This document shows, piece after piece, positions 61,823 through 64,000 of a stretch of 64,000 nucleotides of DNA (the first letter of the stretch is position 1; each line of letters begins with the position of its first letter). Made by a program: the position numbers and the translations under genes. Below the pieces are notes generated by a model that worked only from the letters and a program-made list of their open reading frames with translations, was not told the DNA's origin and made no database searches. The stretch is from Chryseobacterium sp. FH2 (lineage in GTDB: Bacteria; Bacteroidota; Bacteroidia; Flavobacteriales; Weeksellaceae): positions 161,541-225,540 of the forward strand of contig NZ_LFNE01000006.1 in the NCBI RefSeq assembly GCF_001045455.1, in the 5' to 3' direction.

Positions 61823-62212
61823 ATGTCATTTAAAGCAAAATTCAAAGTTGCCGGTAAAGAACGCAACATCTTAGCTGTAGAATTCGGAATGTTACAGCAA
61901 ACTGACCCGACAGGAAGACCATCTTCCATTGCAAGAGGCGGTAAAATTCATTTAACAGTTGAAGGGACAGGAGAAACTGATCTTTTTGAGTGGATGACCA
62001 ATTCATTTGAGAGAAAGGATGGGAGCATTACTTTTGTAAAAAGAGACAGCGACGCTACCCTTAAAGAACTGAAATTCAAGGAAGCTTACATTGTGAAATA
62101 CACAGAGGATTTTGATGCTAAGGGAGAAAATCCGCTTACAGAGTCGTTTGTGCTTTCAGCAAAAGAAATTGAGCTGGGCAATGCCAAGCATATCAATGAC
62201 TGGGCACAATAA
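61823..62212 (+). CDS. tssD: T6SS tube protein TssD (Hcp), copy 1
   Basis: A 129-residue Bacteroidota Hcp (TssD), which stacks as hexameric rings into the inner tube expelled by sheath contraction. The pattern MSFKAKFKVAGKE, GRPSSIARGGKIHLTVEGTG and DLFEWMTNSFERKDGS is the family core. It is most like copy 2, about two thirds identical. A long AT-rich leader precedes it, in line with high expression. It may also bind small effectors in the tube lumen. Confidence 0.92.
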   Translation: MSFKAKFKVAGKERNILAVEFGMLQQTDPTGRPSSIARGGKIHLTVEGTGETDLFEWMTNSFERKDGSITFVKRDSDATLKELKFKEAYIVKYTEDFDAKGENPLTESFVLSAKEIELGNAKHINDWAQ

Positions 62213-62408
62213 TCCCATCTAAATAAAAAGAACCTGCTTTTCTGTAAGATCCACCAGAATCTTTTTCTCGTGCAAAAACACAACTACCAATATTCAATTA
62301 TTCGATGAAAATCTTATAGGAGGGATTCTTATGGGCGGCATGTCTTTTTTTTTTACCTTTTTTTAACACAAATTCATATACAAATCAACAATTTAAAACC
62401 AATTAATT

Positions 62409-62804
62409 ATGTCATTTAAAGCAAAACTAAAAGTAGCAGGCAAAGAATATAATGTCCTTAATGTAAGCTATGGTCTGTTTCAGGAAACAGATGCTACAGG
62501 AAGACCATCAACAGTTTCCCGAGGGGGTAAAATAGATGTTACTGTGGAGGGAACAGGAGCAACGGATCTGTTCGAATGGATGACCAACTCGTTTGAGAGA
62601 AAAGACGGAAGTGTGGTATATTTCAAAAGAGACAGCGAAGCAACACTGAAAGAATTGAAATTCACAGAAGCCTATCTTGTAAAACACAAAGAAAAATTTG
62701 ACTCCATAGGAGATAATCCGCTTACCGAAGTCTTTACGATATCTGCAAGAAAGATAGAAATGGGAAGTGGGGCGTTTGAAAATGAGTGGCCGGGCTCTAT
62801 GTAA
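62409..62804 (+). CDS. tssD: T6SS tube protein TssD (Hcp), copy 2
   Basis: A 131-residue paralogue of copy 1, with the same core MSFKAKLKVAGKE, GRPSTVSRGGKIDVTVEGTG and DLFEWMTNSFERKDGS. Divergence is greatest in the C-terminal half (VFTISARKIEMGSGAF). It has its own 197-base leader and a strong terminator after it, so it can be expressed separately from copies 1 and 3. Confidence 0.92.
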   Translation: MSFKAKLKVAGKEYNVLNVSYGLFQETDATGRPSTVSRGGKIDVTVEGTGATDLFEWMTNSFERKDGSVVYFKRDSEATLKELKFTEAYLVKHKEKFDSIGDNPLTEVFTISARKIEMGSGAFENEWPGSM

Positions 62805-62814
62805 AATTAATAAG

Positions 62815-62843
62815 AATGGGCAATATGGCATTGCCCATTTTTT
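62815..62843 (+). terminator. Rho-independent terminator of tssD copy 2
   Basis: AATGGGCAAT pairs perfectly with ATTGCCCATT around ATGGC, followed by Ts, ten bases after the stop codon. Confidence 0.88.
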
Positions 62844-62991
62844 GTCTTTTTCGGAATGAAACAAGAGCTGAGGAATCGGGAATTTAGATTCGGGATTCCA
62901 TCAATATGAGATATGAAGATAAATGAAATATTTTATTAAATATCGGATACTGACAGTCAATCATCAACCATTAACAAACAATTAATCAAAT

Positions 62992-63378
62992 ATGTCATTT
63001 TTATCCAAATTAGAATTAGACGGCAACACTTATAATATATTAGAGTGTACATACAAATTTGTCCAGCCGGTTAATGAGTCCGGGAAACCGGATGGTATAC
63101 CTTTGGGCGGAGACATTATCATTAAGATCGAAAGCACAGGAAACCCCGAACTTTTAACATGGATGCTTGATCATAGTCTGGTAAAGAACGGAAAGATCAT
63201 TTTCTACCGAAGGGATGCGATGAGCAAGCTTCAGGAAGTGAATTTTGAGAAGGCTTACTGTATAGAGTTTGCTGAGTATTTTAATGCCAATAACGATCAG
63301 CCCCTGCAAATAGAGATGAAACTCATTGCCAAAAAACTGCATGTAAACGGCTCTGTCCACGAAAAGCAATGGAGATAG
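62992..63378 (+). CDS. Divergent TssD-like (Hcp) protein, copy 3
   Basis: A 128-residue member of the Hcp family that keeps the MSFLSKLELDGNTYNILE start, the GKPDGIPLGGDIIIKIEST core and an LLTWMLDH segment where copies 1 and 2 have LFEWMTNS. Most other positions differ. Its stop overlaps the start of the next gene by ten bases, in contrast to the free-standing copies 1 and 2. This suggests a specialised Hcp, for example a tube cap, tail-initiator or carrier partnered with the coupled protein. Confidence 0.75.
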   Translation: MSFLSKLELDGNTYNILECTYKFVQPVNESGKPDGIPLGGDIIIKIESTGNPELLTWMLDHSLVKNGKIIFYRRDAMSKLQEVNFEKAYCIEFAEYFNANNDQPLQIEMKLIAKKLHVNGSVHEKQWR

Positions 63379-63770
63379 AAAAACTGTATGAATGGACATT
63401 TTATCCGGGATTACAACGTCTTTATATAGGAGAAGAGATCAATATTCAGGCTTATGTAGGTAATCAGATATGCATAAATAACCATTTTGCTGATAAACTG
63501 TTTATACATTATTTTGAAACCAACCGGATCATATACCAAGACGGAAAAAATATCCTGACCAATAAAAGACCGGAGAGGAGGTGTGAGCTTACAGCACCAA
63601 TATTTCCTTTGGAAAAACCGGGAGATTCTGTTAACCTTGATAATGGCGGGATAGGCTGTATGCTGGAAGAAGGTGATTTGAGAGAACTGCTGGAAAACAC
63701 ATTTTTTCTTCCTGGGCAACTTCGTTTTTATGACTTTATAAACCAAGAATTGCTTTTATTAAAATGGTAG
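63369..63770 (+). CDS. Uncharacterised protein coupled to TssD copy 3
   Basis: A 133-residue protein without signal peptide or membrane helix, starting inside the last codons of Hcp copy 3 with an overlap of ten bases. It has a beta-rich look (RLYIGEEINIQAYVGNQI; FLPGQLRFYDFINQELLLLKW) and no family that I recognise. Tight coupling to an Hcp and position just before the VgrG-like gene suggest a small tail-tube or spike adaptor. This is inferred from context. Confidence 0.55.
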   Translation: MEIEKLYEWTFYPGLQRLYIGEEINIQAYVGNQICINNHFADKLFIHYFETNRIIYQDGKNILTNKRPERRCELTAPIFPLEKPGDSVNLDNGGIGCMLEEGDLRELLENTFFLPGQLRFYDFINQELLLLKW

Positions 63771-63818
63771 AACCTTTTCTGCATCGTTAAAATTCAAATT
63801 AAAAAAAACAAATGAAAC

Positions 63819-64000
63819 ATGGAAAATAACGACAACGATCTTGACCTTGATGCCGCTTTCGGCACGTCCAAACCTTTTGAATACTGGCTGAACGACCCCA
63901 CTAATCCCATCGTATACTGCCTGCTCCAGCTCGACGGAAAGGATTTCCTCGCCAAAAACGGATATACGGTAGAGCTTATCCAAAAAACGGCAGACCACGA
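63819..64000 (+). CDS. tssI: Probable VgrG (TssI), N-terminal part
   Basis: The ATG at 63819 opens a frame of 60 residues cut by the right edge. After an acidic N-terminus (MENNDNDLDLDAAFGTS) comes IVYCLLQLDGKDF and GYTVELIQKTADH, which resembles the first strands of Bacteroidota VgrG proteins (a spike trimer). Its place after the Hcp genes fits. The distinctive later domains are not visible, so a different spike or tail protein remains possible. Confidence 0.5.
   Translation, partial: MENNDNDLDLDAAFGTSKPFEYWLNDPTNPIVYCLLQLDGKDFLAKNGYTVELIQKTADH

Noticed and set aside
62215..62405. Terminator between Hcp copies 1 and 2
   Set aside because: T-rich tracts are present, but no stable stem next to them could be found.
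30831..64000. Absence of tssJ, tssL and tssM as gene loss
   Set aside because: T6SSiii systems naturally lack these and use TssN, TssO, TssP and others, so this is not decay.

Overview
The window is a 64 kb chromosomal stretch of an AT-rich member of the Bacteroidota, most likely Chryseobacterium or a close Weeksellaceae/Flavobacteriales relative. Supporting signs are the low GC content, Bacteroidota-type promoters (TTTG, 20 bases, TAnnTTTG), a type IX secretion sorting domain, flavobacterial outer-membrane barrels, and a type VI secretion system of the Bacteroidota-only subtype iii (T6SSiii) with TssN, TssO and TssP. No rRNA, tRNA, CRISPR array or insertion sequence was seen.

Positions 1-30500 hold ordinary chromosomal genes: a partial DinB-like gene, small lipoproteins, a corrinoid adenosyltransferase, thiamine pyrophosphokinase, a tyrosine-phosphatase lipoprotein, the agmatine route to putrescine (speA, speB), a two-gene alkylation-repair pair (AraC-Ogt fusion and AlkB), a CocE-type hydrolase, an outer-membrane barrel, BON/SH3 proteins, a dicarboxylate symporter, a PhyH oxygenase, a GH92 mannosidase, the Fe-S carriers Mrp and NifU-type, a T9SS-exported Calx-beta protein, polyphosphate genes (ppk1-ppx) and dnaK. 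Hairpin terminators separate most units.

Positions 30780-64000 are a T6SSiii locus cut by the right edge. The core genes are tssH, a degenerate NlpC/P60 lipoprotein, tssG, tssN, tssK, tssO, probable tssP, an unknown conserved-looking gene, tssE, tssF, tssB, tssC, three tssD (Hcp) paralogues, an Hcp-coupled unknown and the start of a probable VgrG. Four effector modules sit between them: (a) a GH19 muramidase plus M15-like peptidase effector with two lipoprotein candidates for immunity; (b) a LysM-like protein, a PAAR-like DUF4280 protein, a broken JAB-type toxin and an intact lipoprotein, followed by the orphan tail of a second DUF4280 gene; (c) a LysM-like protein, DUF4280, a Tle1/DUF2235 phospholipase effector and two tandemly duplicated DUF2931 lipoproteins; (d) a small beta-rich spike-like protein, a caspase-fold-like protein and an exported partner.

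The most novel signal is that modules a, c and d share an Ig-like segment placed before the toxic part, either fused to it or as a separate small protein. This suggests a common loading module for T6SSiii cargo. Module d, with a possible caspase-like enzyme, is the best candidate for an undescribed effector system. Module b and the duplicated immunity genes record cassette turnover at base resolution.
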